A stretch of DNA of 64,000 nucleotides from Peromyscus leucopus. Taxonomy: Eukaryota; Chordata; Mammalia; Rodentia; Cricetidae. A model generated the notes under the pieces. It searched no databases and was not told the origin of the DNA. It worked only from the letters and a program-made list of their open reading frames with translations. Below, in pieces: positions 46,151 to 58,635 of this stretch; positions within the stretch are counted from its first letter, which is position 1; each line of letters begins with the position of its first letter. Made by a program: the position numbers and the translations under genes. The stretch lies in assembly GCF_004664715.2 (NCBI RefSeq), contig NC_051068.1:9725298-9789297 (forward strand), given 5' to 3'.

Positions 46151-46239
46151 GGGGTTGGGGATTTAACTCAGTGGTAGAGCACTTGCCTAGCAAGCGCAAG
46201 GCCCTGGGTTGGGTCCTCAGCTCTGGAAAAAAACAAAAC
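46151..46239 (+). mobile_element. ID SINE, BC1-like
   Basis: 'ggggttggggatttaactca', 'gtggtagagcacttgcctag' and 'caagcgcaaggccctgggtt' are close to the ID/BC1 consensus, followed by an A-rich tail. Short duplication 'aaaactgt' at 46143-46150 and 46240-46247. Confidence 0.93.
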
Positions 46240-46282
46240 AAAACTGTAATGCTACACTATCACATACTCAAGAGAGTGATTG

Positions 46283-46819
46283 TGTAGTGGTTTGAATACG
46301 AAGAGCCCTGGGCTAGGCAGTGGTGGTGCATGACTTTAATCCCAGCTCTCAGGAGGCAGAGGCAGGTGGATCTCTGTGAGTTAGAGGCCAGCTTAGTCTA
46401 CAAAGCGAGTTCCAGGACAGCCAGAGCTGTTACACAGAGAAACCCTGTCTCCAAAACCAAACAAACAAGAAAAGAATAGCCCCCAGAGGCTCATATATTT
46501 GAAGGTTTGGTCTCCACCTGGTGTAACTTTTTGGAAAGCATTAGGACAGGTGGTCTTGTTGGAGGAGGTATGTCACCAGGAGAGAACTTGGATGTTTCAA
46601 AAGTTCAAGCCATTCCCAGTTACCTGTCTTCTGCCTTGGGGTTGTTGTCTCAACATGCAAGCTGTCTGCTGCTACTCCAGTATCATGCCTGCCATGCCTG
46701 CTCCCCATGATAATGGTCATGGACTCACTCTCTGAAACCGTAAATCCCATTAAATGCTTTCTTCTATGAGTTGCCTTGGTTATGGAGTCTCAGCACAGCA
46801 GTAGAAAATTAATGAAGAC
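46283..46819 (+). mobile_element. ORR1-like MaLR LTR carrying a nested B1
   Basis: The LTR starts 'gtgtagtggtttgaatacga', is interrupted at about 46311-46475 by a forward B1 ('gcagtggtggtgcatgactt' to 'ccctgtctccaaaacc'), and resumes at 'gcccccagaggctcatatat'. It ends near 'gtagaaaattaatgaagaca'. Confidence 0.85.
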
Positions 46820-46839
46820 AGGCTATAATAAAGATGGAC

Positions 46840-47590
46840 AGCACTGGATGCTGCTGAAAAGTGGAAAAGTTAAATCCTTCACACACTGTTGCTTAGAGTC
46901 TAGCACTGCACAGACACTTGGGAAAATAGTTTGTTAAAAAGTTAAACATAAACTTGATTCTACAACTACACTCTTAGAAACTCACCCAAAAGACATAAAA
47001 ATATAATCTATACAAATACATATACACAGTAACAAGCATCACTTGTAATAACCAAAAGTGTATAAATAACCAAAACCAAAATAACTGAAACAATTGAAAT
47101 GCCTGTCAGTACATAAATAAGAAATTATGTTTCATAAAAGCAAATCCTTTACCAATACAAAGGAATGGCCTACTACTGATGAATTCTACAACACAGATTA
47201 ACCTCAAAAATGGATGTTAAGAAGCCAAATCCTGGGGAGATGTCTCTTCTAATAGAGCACTTGCTTGTAAGCATGTGGGCCTGGATGCAGCCCCAGCATC
47301 TACCTGAAGTGTCAGGCTTGGTGATGCATACTTGCAATCCAGCTAGAGAGGTGACGACAGGGATCTCTAGGTCAACGAAAGAACATATCTCAAAAAAACA
47401 AGGTGGACAGCTCCTGAGAAACACCTGAGGTTGTCCTCTGAGCTCCATGAGCACCCATATCCACACACACTCCCCCATCAAAAGAAGCCAAGTCCCCAAA
47501 CCATGTCCTAAGATTCCCTTTAGATAAAACTTCTTAGAACGTATGAGACAAAACAGATCACTGGCTGCTCGGGGCTAGCAGGGGACTGCA
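46840..47590 (+). mobile_element. Old LINE-1 3' fragment with an inserted B4-like SINE
   Basis: 'attctacaactacactctta', 'aagcatcacttgtaataacc' and 'gaaatgcctgtcagtacata' resemble the ORF2 end of old L1. 47225-47420 looks like a worn B4 ('cttgtaagcatgtgggcctg'). Confidence 0.5.
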
Positions 47591-47592
47591 TT

Positions 47593-48030
47593 GAAGTGGC
47601 CTCTTGCATGGTATGTGTGCTGTGTGCCCAGTTTAGACTTTCCTCCCAGTGTCCTGGAGTACAGGAGTAAAATTTACCTACAGTAATCGCAGGTGTGAAG
47701 TGACTACTCTGTAATCCCTAACTGAATTACATTTGTAGATCTGACAGTTCGCTTTTTCTTTATCCAAAAAAAAAAAAAAAAAAAATCTTAGGACACCTTC
47801 CAGAATAAAGTTTACTTAACATGAGCGTCTGGTGTTCTGTAACCTAGAAGTCTCAGACTTACGAAGCAAACCCAAGTCTGGTCCCAATCACGTTCTACAG
47901 ATTCATGGATTACAGAGTAGTACTTCACACCTGCGATTACTGTAGGTAAATTTTACTCCTGTACTCCAGGACACGGGGAGGAAAGTCTAAACTGGGCACA
48001 CAGCACACATACCATGCAAGAGGCCACTTC
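47593..48030. repeat. Near-perfect inverted repeat, 123/122-nt arms, 193-nt spacer
   Basis: The left arm 47593-47715 ('gaagtggcctcttgcatggt' ... 'ctactctgtaat') is the reverse complement of the right arm 47909-48030 apart from one mismatch and one single-base indel. The spacer 47716-47908 contains a 20-A tract at 47767-47787. Neither arm matches a repeat family that I recognise. Confidence 0.95.
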
Positions 48031-48970
48031 CTAGTCAGTGGTATCTTACTTCTCAGGACTCAGCCAGGGAAGAACTCTGCCACCACAGGCCACTGCCCAC
48101 CATGCTGTCACTTATGTCCCCTCCTCCATTCACCTTTGAGTGACCTCAGAGTCTCCTCTGAACCAGTCCTGGAGACGAGAGAAAAATGGAGACAAAGCTC
48201 TGCTTCTCCATTTGTCTACAGACCACCTCACACAGGCCTAGGCTAGCGTGGGGGCATTTTGCACACTCCTGGAGCATATAAAGAATATTTACAGCCATCC
48301 AACTTTTGGTCCAATAGCAACATTCCAAGAATTAACTAAAAGGAAGTGAGGGAGGAACAGCGGGATCAGCTCATTCTGGTATATTTCCAACAGCCATAAA
48401 ATACCCTCCCTGCAAAGAATCAAAACAACCTGTAACAATAGGAGTCCGTCAAATGAACTACGGCACAGTCAGAAGATGGACGACTTCCTGAAGCCATGAG
48501 ATACATGCTCTGGGAAAAGAGAGCAAACAGGAAAACACGGTCACACACTGTGTTCAGTGACAGAACCCAAGCCATGCACAGCAGGGCCTTTTCTAGGCAG
48601 GCGTGACAGAATTCCCCTAGACTCTCAGAAAGATGCTTGTGCAAAACTGTGAGAGGAAAGGCCTATAGATTGGTACGGTCATGGCCATGCGTACCTGTAG
48701 TTCTCAGACTTGAATGTGGCATAGTTAAGTGAAGGATCTTTATTCAATATATGTTGAGGTTGACCTAAGAGTCTACACTCCATCAAGTTTCCAGGTAATG
48801 CGCCCCTGCCACATACCTATGATGGCCATCTCCAGGTGAGGAGAACACAGGTACACATTTACTTTTTACACTATCTTACATATTCCATAAGGTAAAATAC
48901 TTTTGTAATAATGAAGAAAACTTCTTATTTTCAGAATGTTTGAATCTGTAATTATTTTTATGGCAACTGT
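48031..48970. other. No recognisable feature
   Basis: No gene, repeat family or clear regulatory motif seen. Confidence 0.5.
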
Positions 48971-49336
48971 TTTAGTTAGGGTTTCTATTGCTGTGAAGAG
49001 ACACCATGACCATGGCACTTCTTATAAAGGAAAGCATTTAATTGGGGCTGGCTTACAATTTCAGAGGTTCAGTCCATGATTATCACAGTGGAAAGCAAGG
49101 CAGCAGGCAGCAGACATGGTGCTGGAGAAGGAGCTAAGAGTTCTACATCTTGATCTGCAAGCAACAGGAAGTGAACTATGAGCCACACTGGGAATAGCTT
49201 GAGCATCTGAGACCTCAAAGCCCACAGTGATACACTTGCTCCAACAAGGCCACACCTCCTAACAGTGCCACTCTCTATAGGCCATGCATTCAAACACATG
49301 AGTATATAAGGGCCATTCCTATTTAAACCACCACCA
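48971..49336 (-). mobile_element. ORR1-like MaLR LTR
   Basis: 'gttagggtttctattgctgt', 'agacaccatgaccatggcac', 'gacatggtgctggagaagga' and 'caacaaggccacacctccta' give a near full-length reverse LTR. Confidence 0.85.
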
Positions 49337-49453
49337 CAACCATCTTGAATACTGTGAAATGGGATCAAGGTTTTATTACATTCAATACAGAATAATTTAC
49401 AATAAAAATGAGCGATGGGCATAGTTAACTAAATTTTATTTTAATATTATTTT

Positions 49454-49525
49454 AGCTCTGGGGTTCAAACCCAGGGCCTTTCACATGTTGAGAAGTGCTC
49501 TGCTATGATGCTATAGCTCTAGCCC
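49454..49525 (-). mobile_element. ID-type SINE
   Basis: 'gctctggggttcaaacccag' is the reverse box B end and 'tatagctctagccc' the reverse head. Confidence 0.6.
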
Positions 49526-49529
49526 TCTA

Positions 49530-50810
49530 CTTTTTAAGAGAATGGTTGAAAATTGATGAAAGGGTATGAAGGTATTATTATTTACAAAGGCATGGAAAAA
49601 CAAAATGGTAAACTTTAGTCACAGCATGACAACTAGGTTAAAACGCTGGCGCTGTTTATAAAATGTTAAATGTATTACGTCTAGAAGGAAAGCTGGATTA
49701 CATCTGTAGTGGCATCTGCTCTGCCCATGACCTTGGGCTATCCGGCCCAACGGAGGCAATGCTTCCTGCTGTTGGACGTGACTCTTATGAGGAGTTGGAG
49801 AGGGGTCACAGGCCCTGCTCCCTGCTCCTGCCTGTCAGGTAGATTCACTCACGAATATGGAGTAGTAGACAGAAGCAGCAGGTCTGTTCTGCACTGTGAG
49901 AGGAATGACGCGGAGAGGCTAAAGACAGTAAGGCAAGGCGACACTGAGGTGGCAGAATCACCAGAACTCAGTCCCACACACCAGAGTCCTTGCTCTGGAC
50001 TGTTCTGTTCTCAAGCCAACAGCTGGTCAACCCTCTTTTACTTGGTCAAGGAGATGATGGCATCACACAGTCAAACCTGAATCCCAGAGCCCCGAAAGGT
50101 CTACCATCAGCCCGCTGGCCTGCCATTGACAAAACACCTGTATCTGTAAGATGGGCTTATGTATCCGGGCCTAAGCAGGCACTCCATTTGTAGCCCTTTC
50201 AACGTAGACATGCCTACAGTGATAGTCTATCAACAAAGACCTCAAAACAGTACCTGTTTCCCCCCAAATCACTCCACAGGCTCATTTCTGTGGGCGCCCA
50301 GGCCTGTGGAACTCAAGGACTCTGAAGAGAACTTCAACTGTGATGAAACTGCAGACACAGCACACTGACCCTGGGATCCTTAACAGAAAGTTTCAAACTG
50401 AGGAAATCCAGCTGCCTTAGATTTGACTTGCGGAAGCATCTGGGAGGCTGGGCTGTGGGCAAGTGCCTCAGTTCCTCATCCAAGGCAAGCTTTCTGAGAA
50501 GCCACGCCTAAGCAGCATCTAGAAGCAGACTTGCAGTTAACAAGAGTCAGGTGAGCAGAGCAGGACCGGGGAGAGGGCAAATCCTGGCAGACCCTTGGCA
50601 TGCCGGGGACCCAGCCTCAGGATCCACTTGACTCCCAGAGTCAGGCTGGAGTTCCCATGGTGCCCAAGCCCCACCTTCTGACTTCCAAGGAGCTTCTGAT
50701 GGGTTATTTTGGGCACTCCCTTCCCACCCCGAGGCCTCCAACACCGACCCCACCTCTGCAAGACTGAAACATCATGTAAACCAGAAAAGCAGAAGAGTAT
50801 GAGGAAATGA
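49530..50810. other. No gene recognised
   Basis: Moderate GC with several 60-120-codon open frames (for example 49709-50080 +) lacking recognisable domains or splice context. No repeat family is clear. Confidence 0.45.
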
Positions 50811-50814
50811 CCAC

Positions 50815-51192
50815 TGTTCTAGTCAGGGCTCTTGATGGGATAAACACCATGACCACAGCCACGTGGGGAGGAAGGGGCTGATCACAGCTCACAGCTTGTC
50901 CATCACCAGGCAAGCCAGGCAGGCACTGAAGCAGAGGCCATGGAGGAGTGCTGTCTACTGGCTTGCTCTCCAAAGCTTGCTCAGTTTGCTTTCTTACACA
51001 CCTCAGGGTTACCAGTCCAGGGCTGGCACCACCCACAGTAAGCTGGGCCCCCCACATCAATCTACAGTTTAAAAAATGCACCGTAGGCTTTCCCACAGGC
51101 CAATCTGGCGGAGGCATTTTCTCAACTGAGGTTTCTTCTTCCCAAATGGCTTGAGCTTCTGACAAGTTGACATAAGGCCAGCCAGCACAACC
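50815..51192 (-). mobile_element. MT-like MaLR LTR
   Basis: 'ttctagtcagggctcttgat', 'gcagaggccatggaggagtg', 'ggctggcaccacccacagta' and 'gacaagttgacataaggcca' give a nearly complete MT-type LTR in reverse. Confidence 0.7.
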
Positions 51193-51734
51193 TAACTTGT
51201 GCTCTCTTGGCACAGGCACACGCAGTATAAAACACAAGCCCTTTCACATTCGCAGAGGACAGGGCCTCTGCACTTCCCTTCAGCTGGCACTTCAGTTTTG
51301 TTTTCTGGTACTGGAGGTCTGAGGAGTTGGCTCAGTGGCTAAAGTACTGTGGAGTGAGAATCAGGACTGGAGTTTGAGTCTCCAGAACCCAAGTAAATAA
51401 CGGGCGGCATGGCAGCCAGCCCGCAGTTCCAGCCTTAGGAGGTAGAGATGGGATCCCCAGATTCTGGGAATTCTGGGTTTGACTAAGAGACCCTGACTAT
51501 AACTAAAGTGCAAGAATGACTGAGGATCAACTCTGACATCAGCCTAAGGCCCCCACATGCATGCAAACATATGTGCCAATATGCCATTCCACATGTGTGC
51601 CCCTCACATGTAAACATGCATATACACACGTATACCATATACACATTTATACAAACAGAAAAATAATAACATTGTCTCTTATTGGAACCCAGAGCCCAGG
51701 GATGCTAGGCAACTGTTCTACCATTGGCCTATGG

Positions 51735-51860
51735 CCCCAGCCCGTGTGTGTGTTTGAGAAAGGGTTTTGCTCTATGGCCCAGGCTGGCCTTGAACTTGGT
51801 TATGCTTCTGCCTCGGCCTCCAGAGCTGCTGGGATCATAGGCATGTGCTCCACTCTACCG
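51735..51860 (-). mobile_element. Old B1-like SINE
   Basis: 'gctctatggcccaggctggc', 'cttgaacttggttatgcttc' and 'gctgggatcataggcatgtg' are reverse B1 blocks. Confidence 0.7.
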
Positions 51861-52164
51861 AACTAATTCTCCTCACATTTCTACTGGAGGACACCAATGC
51901 TGATAGCCCGGCAACACCCAAGTCACTGGGTTCCACTGGGTGCCACAGGCCTCCCCCAGCAGCTCACCGCTCTCCGAGCTGTGCGGCTGGTCCTGCCCAC
52001 GGGTCCGACAGACTCCCTGGAAGAGAAGCGAACCCCAGGATGGCCAGCACTTAGGGACAGTGGAGAGAGAGCCGAGGGAACAAGAACCCTAAGCTCTCCT
52101 AAGAGGAGGCGATGCAGTGCTCCTTGTGCATTTCTTGGAAGAAGTTCATGGAAAAAGTGTAACT

Positions 52165-52330
52165 TTCTTTTTTTAAACATCTGTTTTGTGTGTGCATGTG
52201 CACACATAAGCACGTGTCATGGCATGTGTGTGGAGGTCAGAGGAAAACATGCAAACTGTCCTACCATGTGACTTCTGGGGACTGAAGTCAGGTTGTTGGG
52301 CTTGGCCACTCACCTTCTGAGCCGACTCTC
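52165..52330 (-). mobile_element. B3-type SINE
   Basis: 'gtggaggtcagaggaaaaca' and 'tgacttctggggactgaagt' with a preceding GT-rich segment are a reverse B3 body. Confidence 0.55.
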
Positions 52331-53142
52331 AGGTCCAAATCTGATGGTCAATGCAGGTTCGGCTTTCTTTTTGACTGTGATGGCCTAATAGGGCATTTGA
52401 TGGCTACGACTCCGTTGCCAGTGTGTCACCATGGCGGTGTGGCGGATGCGCTTGTCTGGACTACTGAGCCAGCACCAGATGACAGCAGGCGCATAACGGA
52501 GATTCTGGAGTACTGTGTGGCACTAAAGAGAGGCTGGGAATAATGCCGCCCTCACTTTTCACAGAGAAGTTTCCATCTCGGTGCTACTGTAGCAGGCAGT
52601 TGGAGTCTACTTTTGGTAAAAGGCACTGAGACTTGCAGAGCATCTGAATGAAGGCCTGGTTCTGTGCTTGACTCTGCACATGCATGTTACATGCATGTTA
52701 CTCGATCTAGGAATAGCTGTTTACCTAGCCTAGCTCATTCCTTTCCAGATGGAAGACATCCAGGGACAGGGAAACCTCCCATGGCAGACTACCCTCAAGA
52801 TGAAGGCAAATCTCTGTTGGGGGATGCTCCCCTGGGATCAGAAGTCATCAGCCTGTAGGAACCAGACTGCTTCCCTAAAGTGATGAGAGGTAACCACTTC
52901 TTTGGACCACCTTGCAGAACCAGAATTGAGACACTGGCCAACCAGGCCACACCTTGATCAGAACTGCTTCATTATGCACACATAATCTCCTGCCTTCTGC
53001 CCCAATTCTTTCTCCATTTAAACCTAAAGTTAATGTTTCTCTGAAGATGACCTTGGGGACATTAGGCCTCTTTTCCCGATATGGTGACTGAGTCCCCTTT
53101 CTCTGTTTTATCATGACTTGCTTTTTAAAATTGGAGTATAGG

Positions 53143-53222
53143 GATGCGGAGAGGAGGGCAGAGGAGGCAGGGTGGGGGCGGGGAGGCAGGGGATATGTGG
53201 TGGAGGGGAGGCAGGGGTGAGT
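53143..53222 (+). repeat. G-rich tract with repeated GGGGAGGCAGGG
   Basis: 'ggcagggtgggggcggggag' and 'ggaggggaggcaggggtgag' provide many runs of three or more G within 80 bases, enough for G-quadruplex formation on the + strand. Confidence 0.75.
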
Positions 53223-53673
53223 CTAGCTTGCTCAGACTGCTGAGCTCAGGCTTCCGCCCTAAAACTTGCAGTCACGATACCAGTCCCAGGCCATCAAGTG
53301 AACTAAGTCTTCTAAGCAGGATTCCCTTCCAAAAATGGGCTGTCACGTGATACCCAGTGTAGGGCAGAGCTGTGAGAATTAAACAAGTTTGTGGGAGAAT
53401 GGTGAGGTGGATCGGTGGAAAAGCAAGAGGATGCAGAGCCCCAGAATACTGTGAAAAAGCCAGGCACGATGGGGTGTGTCCAGAACCCCAGTACTGGAAT
53501 TGGGGCAGAGGTGGTGGATCTGGAGCTTGCAACCTTGCTAGACCACTTCAAACGGTGAGCTCCAAGATCAGTACAATCCTCTCTCAAAACACAAGGTGGA
53601 GAATGACTGCAGAAGACGCCAGACATCAACCTCTGGCCTCCAGAGACACATCAGCAGGTGAGCACACCAGTGT

Positions 53674-53675
<2 letters not shown>

Positions 53676-53709
<34 letters not shown>
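53676..53709 (+). repeat. (AC)n microsatellite
   Basis: About 17 AC units. Confidence 0.98.
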
Positions 53710-53711
<2 letters not shown>

Positions 53712-54141
53712 CCTTCCCTGCCCTAAACAACAACAGACAGGAAGCCTGGAGAGGTGACTCTCCTAGCACTGAGAGGAGAATGATTACCCATAAGCTTGAG
53801 GCCAGCTTGGGATATATAATGAGTTCCTGGACCGTACAGTAAAACCCTATCTCAAAAATTAAAAAGTGTATAATTAACAAAAGACTAAATGGACTCTTAG
53901 TTAATTTTTTCTTCTTCCATACTTCAAAGAGTGAGAGGATGAGGACATCAGAGCCATTGGTAGAGTGCTTGCCTACCATACAGTAAACTATGGATTAATC
54001 CCCGGAATACAGAAAGCCAAGAGCAGAAATTACAGCAGGAGGTGGAGGCAGGTGGGGCAGACATTCAAGGTCATCTCAGGTACATGCAGAGTTTAAGGCA
54101 GCCTGGGTTACATGGGCCTTGTATCAGAAAACAACAACAAA

Positions 54142-54345
54142 GAGGTCTGGAAAGATGGCTCAGAGGTTAAAAGTGCTTGCTGCTCTTGCAGAGGACCCAA
54201 GTTTGGTTCCCAGCATCCTTGTTATGCAGCTCACAATCATCTGTAACTCTGGTCTAGGAGATCTGACACCCTCCTCTGACCACTTCAGGCACCCACACAT
54301 ACATGGCAAACACAGAAATACACACATACGCATAAAGAAAAACAG
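54142..54345 (+). mobile_element. B2-type SINE
   Basis: 'aggtctggaaagatggctca', 'gtgcttgctgctcttgcaga', 'gcagctcacaatcatctgta' and 'gacaccctcctctgaccact' in order. Confidence 0.85.
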
Positions 54346-54933
54346 ATCTTTAGAAAGAAAAAGGACAATAATGACTCGAAGCCAACTTTTAGTTCCCTTA
54401 GACCTCAACGTCACCCTTTGTTGAAAATCAAAATATGAGGGGAAACTGTGGTCAGTATGTAAAATAAATGAAAAAAAAAAAAAGGTAGTTAAATAAAAGA
54501 AAAAGAAAAGAAAGAAAGAAAAGAAAATCAAAACGCCCCTCCATCACACTCCCAGGAGAGGAGAGCTGAGATACACGAGAGTCCTGTGTTCAAACGCGGC
54601 TGCCATTCCTCCCCCTCACTTCCACGCCAACAAGGGACAGTGTGCCTTTCTAATGTGTTTATCCCCTTAGCCACACCATCGGGATAAAGAAGTGTCGCAG
54701 CTGTGGGATATAATGGCTTTTAGCACTGTCAGAAGACAGGATGCATCAGGCCACTGCCTTGTCCCCGAGGAGACTGACAACTTTCCCTCTCCACACCTTA
54801 TTTTAGAGGACTAGGGAGAAAACTACGTTGGAACAGTAATGGGATTGTGATCTCATCCTAAAGCTATGGGAGAAAATTTAAAGAGAGACACTTGTGCCAC
54901 TTATCTTTTTCTTTTAAAAAATTAGCGTGTTTT

Positions 54934-55089
54934 GCTGGGCAGTGGTGGCACACACCTTTAATCCCAGCACTCAGGAGGCAGAGGCAGGTGGATCTCTGTG
55001 AGTTCAAGGTCAGCCTGGTCTACAAAGTGAGTTCCAGGACAGCCAGGGCTACACAGAGAAACCCTGCCTTGAAAAACAAAAGGGGAAAT
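54934..55089 (+). mobile_element. B1 SINE with target duplication
   Basis: 'gctgggcagtggtggcacac' to 'accctgccttgaaaaac'. 'aaaattagcgtgttt' at 54919-54933 matches 'aaaatagtgtgttt' at 55090-55103 with small changes. This is an older subtype ('aggacagccagggctacaca'). Confidence 0.9.
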
Positions 55090-55129
55090 AAAATAGTGTG
55101 TTTAACAGGATTTAAGGATCCTAAGTCTG

Positions 55130-56320
55130 ATGTCCTCCAAAGATACAAAAGGCTACTCTGTGTTGGCCAATGGAGCTCCATAGATCCCCAAAGAGTACAG
55201 GCTATTTATTCAATGCTTATGCTCTTGGTTACTCTTCAGGAATTGACAGTAAGACCTTATTGCTGAAAACACTACATACTTGAGTCACAAAACATGGGGA
55301 ATCTAGCTGGTTCTCAACTGGAAGCTCCACCCCAACTGGCTGGCTTTCAAACTGCTGGAAAGTACTACTCATACTCCCAGAGGTTCAAGCTTACTGAAAA
55401 CTACAATCATAAATGACAAGATATGCCCACTGATAAAACAGTGGCACAGACGTTATGGAGTGACAGCCACTTTCTGATTGTATCTGAGGTCCACTCCATC
55501 AGATGGAGTGCATACCTGGCACTGTTAACTGGGCCCAGAACCTATGCCTAGACAGGTCCTGGGGAAGAACCCGGTACCATTATTCTGCCAAATGGGTCCA
55601 GTATTAAAACAACTCCTAATTACTCATGGCTATATCCATCAACTAGTGCATTGCTCAACCCTCTTCAGAGAAGTTTCTTGCGACAGATGGTAATTAACAC
55701 AGAGATTCTCAACTGGTCAACAGGCAGCGACTAAGAGACTGGAGTGCTCAGCCATACATGGGACATTTACATCAAACTCCTTCCCCCAAGGATCAGGGAT
55801 CTTCAAGGAAGAAGAGGCAGAAAGTGCAAGCACCAAGGGGGTGGATAACATCAAAGACACAAGGTTTTCAAGATAGACAGGACAGTGACACAGGAACTCG
55901 CAGCATCTGTGACGGCATGTACAAACTGCACAAGCTCGAGCCACAAAAAATTCCTGCCTGGGGGAGGGACGGACGGGAGAGCATAAAATCCAACCACAAG
56001 CCAGAGAGCCACCGGCTGCTGGGAGAGAGAGAGTCAGGTTTCCTTCATTGTGTGACTCCGGGTAGATCCGCCACATTCCAGGGCAGGGCTCACACCCAAG
56101 GGTAGTTGGGCAGCATAAATTGGACTTGATGGGCTGAAAGAAAAGAAAAGAAAAGAAGAGAAGAGAAAAGAAAAGAAAAGGGAAGAAAAGAAAAGAAAAA
56201 GAAAAGACAGACAGGCAGACTAGAAGATGGGTGGGTAGGGAGGTGAAGGTGAGGAGTGGGGCAAGGGTGAATATGATCAAAATATACTATATGAAACTCC
56301 CAAAGAATAAAAATATTTTT
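55130..56320 (+). mobile_element. LINE-1 3' region with purine-rich tail
   Basis: Co-linear with 26660-28320: 'gctggttctcaactggaagc', 'ccaggtcctggggaagaacc'-type and 'gagtgctcagccatacatgg' blocks. The 3' UTR purine tract is a (GAAAA)n-like repeat at 56139-56205, followed by 'aatatgatcaaaatatacta' and an A/T-rich end. Confidence 0.7.
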
Positions 56321-56519
56321 AAATGTAGGTGTTTGTGTATGAACTAATTCACTTAGCATAATGCTTTTGAGAGCTATAGTATTATTTAGTATTATATGGT
56401 ATATCGAGATTTTCCTTTGTATAAACATAATTTGTTAATCTATTCACTTGTTGATGGAAAACTGATCTTTCTAGTTTGTGGGTAATTTCAAAATAAACTG
56501 TCCAGCAGTTTTGTAAAAA

Positions 56520-58630
56520 AAAAAAGGGGGGGGAGTGTTATGGAAAAAAAGCCTATCTATTAAAGAAATAGGTCTATTGACAAAGAATTGTGACAGGCCT
56601 GAAATGGGTGATAATGTTACCTCACCAGACCCCAAAGCACTGAAACTCTTCTTCTTAAAAAATGGGGCTCCTTTAGGGCCCAACTTCCTTAGCCAGCTAA
56701 CAGAAGGCAGAGACAGTGAGGTAACCTGTGGCCACAGGAAAGATTAGTTAACTCAGCGTATGGTTAATGTCCATATGTACCAGCCTTTATTCCGACCCTC
56801 CCATAAACTGTGGGATGGTCACAAGCAGTGGGGGTGAAAAAAATTCACGCACACCTCCCACCTCATTTTGGGAAAACTGTAAATGAATCTATCGATTTTG
56901 GTTCCCCATGGGTCTAAGTGCCTGGCCACCATTGCATATTTCTTTTAGTCATACAATGAAAACTGAACCACATGCCACAAGATTGTACTGAGGTACTGTG
57001 GACCAAGTTCCCAGAAGGAACAAACCACCAGCACCAGAAACCCACCGTACGTACGTACGTGCAGTCTAACTGACTAGAACTGCATGGCTGTAGAGAGCTG
57101 GAATACTGTCGAGCTCCAGAGGCAAGCCAGTCTGTGTTATCTTTAGTCCTCTTAACAACTCCGTACAGCTCTAACATCCTGGGACTCTCAGGTAAAATCC
57201 TTTGGAAGGTATTAACTCAGTACACCACTAACTTCCATCACCAGCCAGCATCTGAGACCTACAGCAGGGCTGTCCCCTCTTTTCTGTGATGGCCTCCCTG
57301 ATGTTTCTGGCAGTGCATATTTTTAAGTGGCTTAATTTATGACTTTTTGTCCTATAAAAACATCATGAAACCATTTCCACAGTAGAACATGTATTTGGGC
57401 CGCCTGAATCTGTGTTCCTAGGCACGGCCCTTCATATTTGACTCAAGAACAAACTCATATTTTCCTTTGAGGTGGTTTGTCTAATACTTCGGCAATCAAT
57501 TATCACAGGCAGAGTTTTATGTGGTGCCCCTTTTAAATCAAAGGAATATTAAAAACTCAGTTGTAGTGAAGTTGCTTAAAATGTGGGTTTCTCTTTCTGG
57601 AGTCTGCATCCCCTTTCTTTCTTTGCTGCGCCTCCACGGTTCCCGCGTGGAATCTACACTTTCACAATGTGCCAGTCGAGTATGGCAGAGCACAGTAAGA
57701 ATTACAGGACAAAATCTGAGGAAAAAGAATGTGGACGAATGTAACGCCTCTCCTCACAAACGAAAAGAACGGCATGGGCATGCTACACTGCCTGTTACAG
57801 GCCGGATGTTTGTTTCTCGACGCTGACAGCAAAGTGGAATAACTACGGGAAAAGACAGATCCTTTTCAAGGGTTAAGTCCATCCCCGCTCAGTTATGCTG
57901 TCTTCATCATTACAAACACTACTGACATACAGGACGTCCAGAAGTGCATACGATCCCAAGTGGACCACAGGCAGTTCCTGCTCTGGTCTCTTTTGGGGGG
58001 TTGAAGGGTGCTGGAGACCCAACCCAGGCCCCGGAGCACACCAGGCAAATGGTGAGCCATACCCAAAGCCCAGGCCTGTTTTTCTGCTGAGTATAACTTA
58101 GAAGGGATTTGAGCCATTGGGAAAAATGCTAACACATTTGATACAAACCGCCTGACTGGAGGCAGCCCAACCCCCACGTTTGCTAATGGTGTGTGTTGGG
58201 AAAAAGCTGAGCCAGCACCCACCTGCATCAACCTGATCCACTAACGAACACCGGTGCCATCTCCTGTGCAGTGTGTAAGACAGACAGAGACTAGGATCTT
58301 TTAGGATCAGTCTGATGAGGCAGTATTCACATCCAATTTATGAAAAATAACGATATATGAGAGGCTTTGAAACTAGAGTCACCTGTACAGTGCTGAACTT
58401 ACTTTCTGGGGGGAAAAAGAAAGTAAAAGAATAAGAAAGGCAGTGTTGCAGCTTTTAAAGGAAAATACCCAAAATGTGCAAAAAACAGACACAGTAAAGA
58501 ATTGCATGCCTAACATCTAGTTTTGGCTGTTAACCTCTCACGGCCCAGTGTATTCCTGCACCCCCAAACTTTGAAGCAAATCCTCAATGTATATTTCAGC
58601 TTCAGTCAGTAATCCTAAAAGATCAGATTT
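56520..58630. other. No gene recognised
   Basis: Includes a poly-A/poly-G junction at 56510-56531 and a short (CGTA)n near 57047-57060. I see no repeat family or exon that I can name. Confidence 0.45.
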
Positions 58631-58635
58631 GTTGT

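Noticed and set aside
47593..48030. CRISPR-like or microRNA-cluster interpretation of the inverted repeat
   Set aside because: Only two arms, no regular spacers, and arms too long for a microRNA hairpin; a mammalian genome context rules out CRISPR.
50704..51237. 177-codon - strand open frame
   Set aside because: Mostly the sense strand of an MT-like LTR, with no known protein similarity that I can recognise.
51890..52160. GC-richer segment as an alternative GPR160 leader exon
   Set aside because: No convincing donor and acceptor pair on the - strand, and no CpG-island density; left unannotated.
55717..56280. 187-codon - strand open frame
   Set aside because: Antisense to an L1 3' UTR and its purine-rich tract; the low-complexity Phe/Ser/Leu run comes from the (GAAAA)n repeat.
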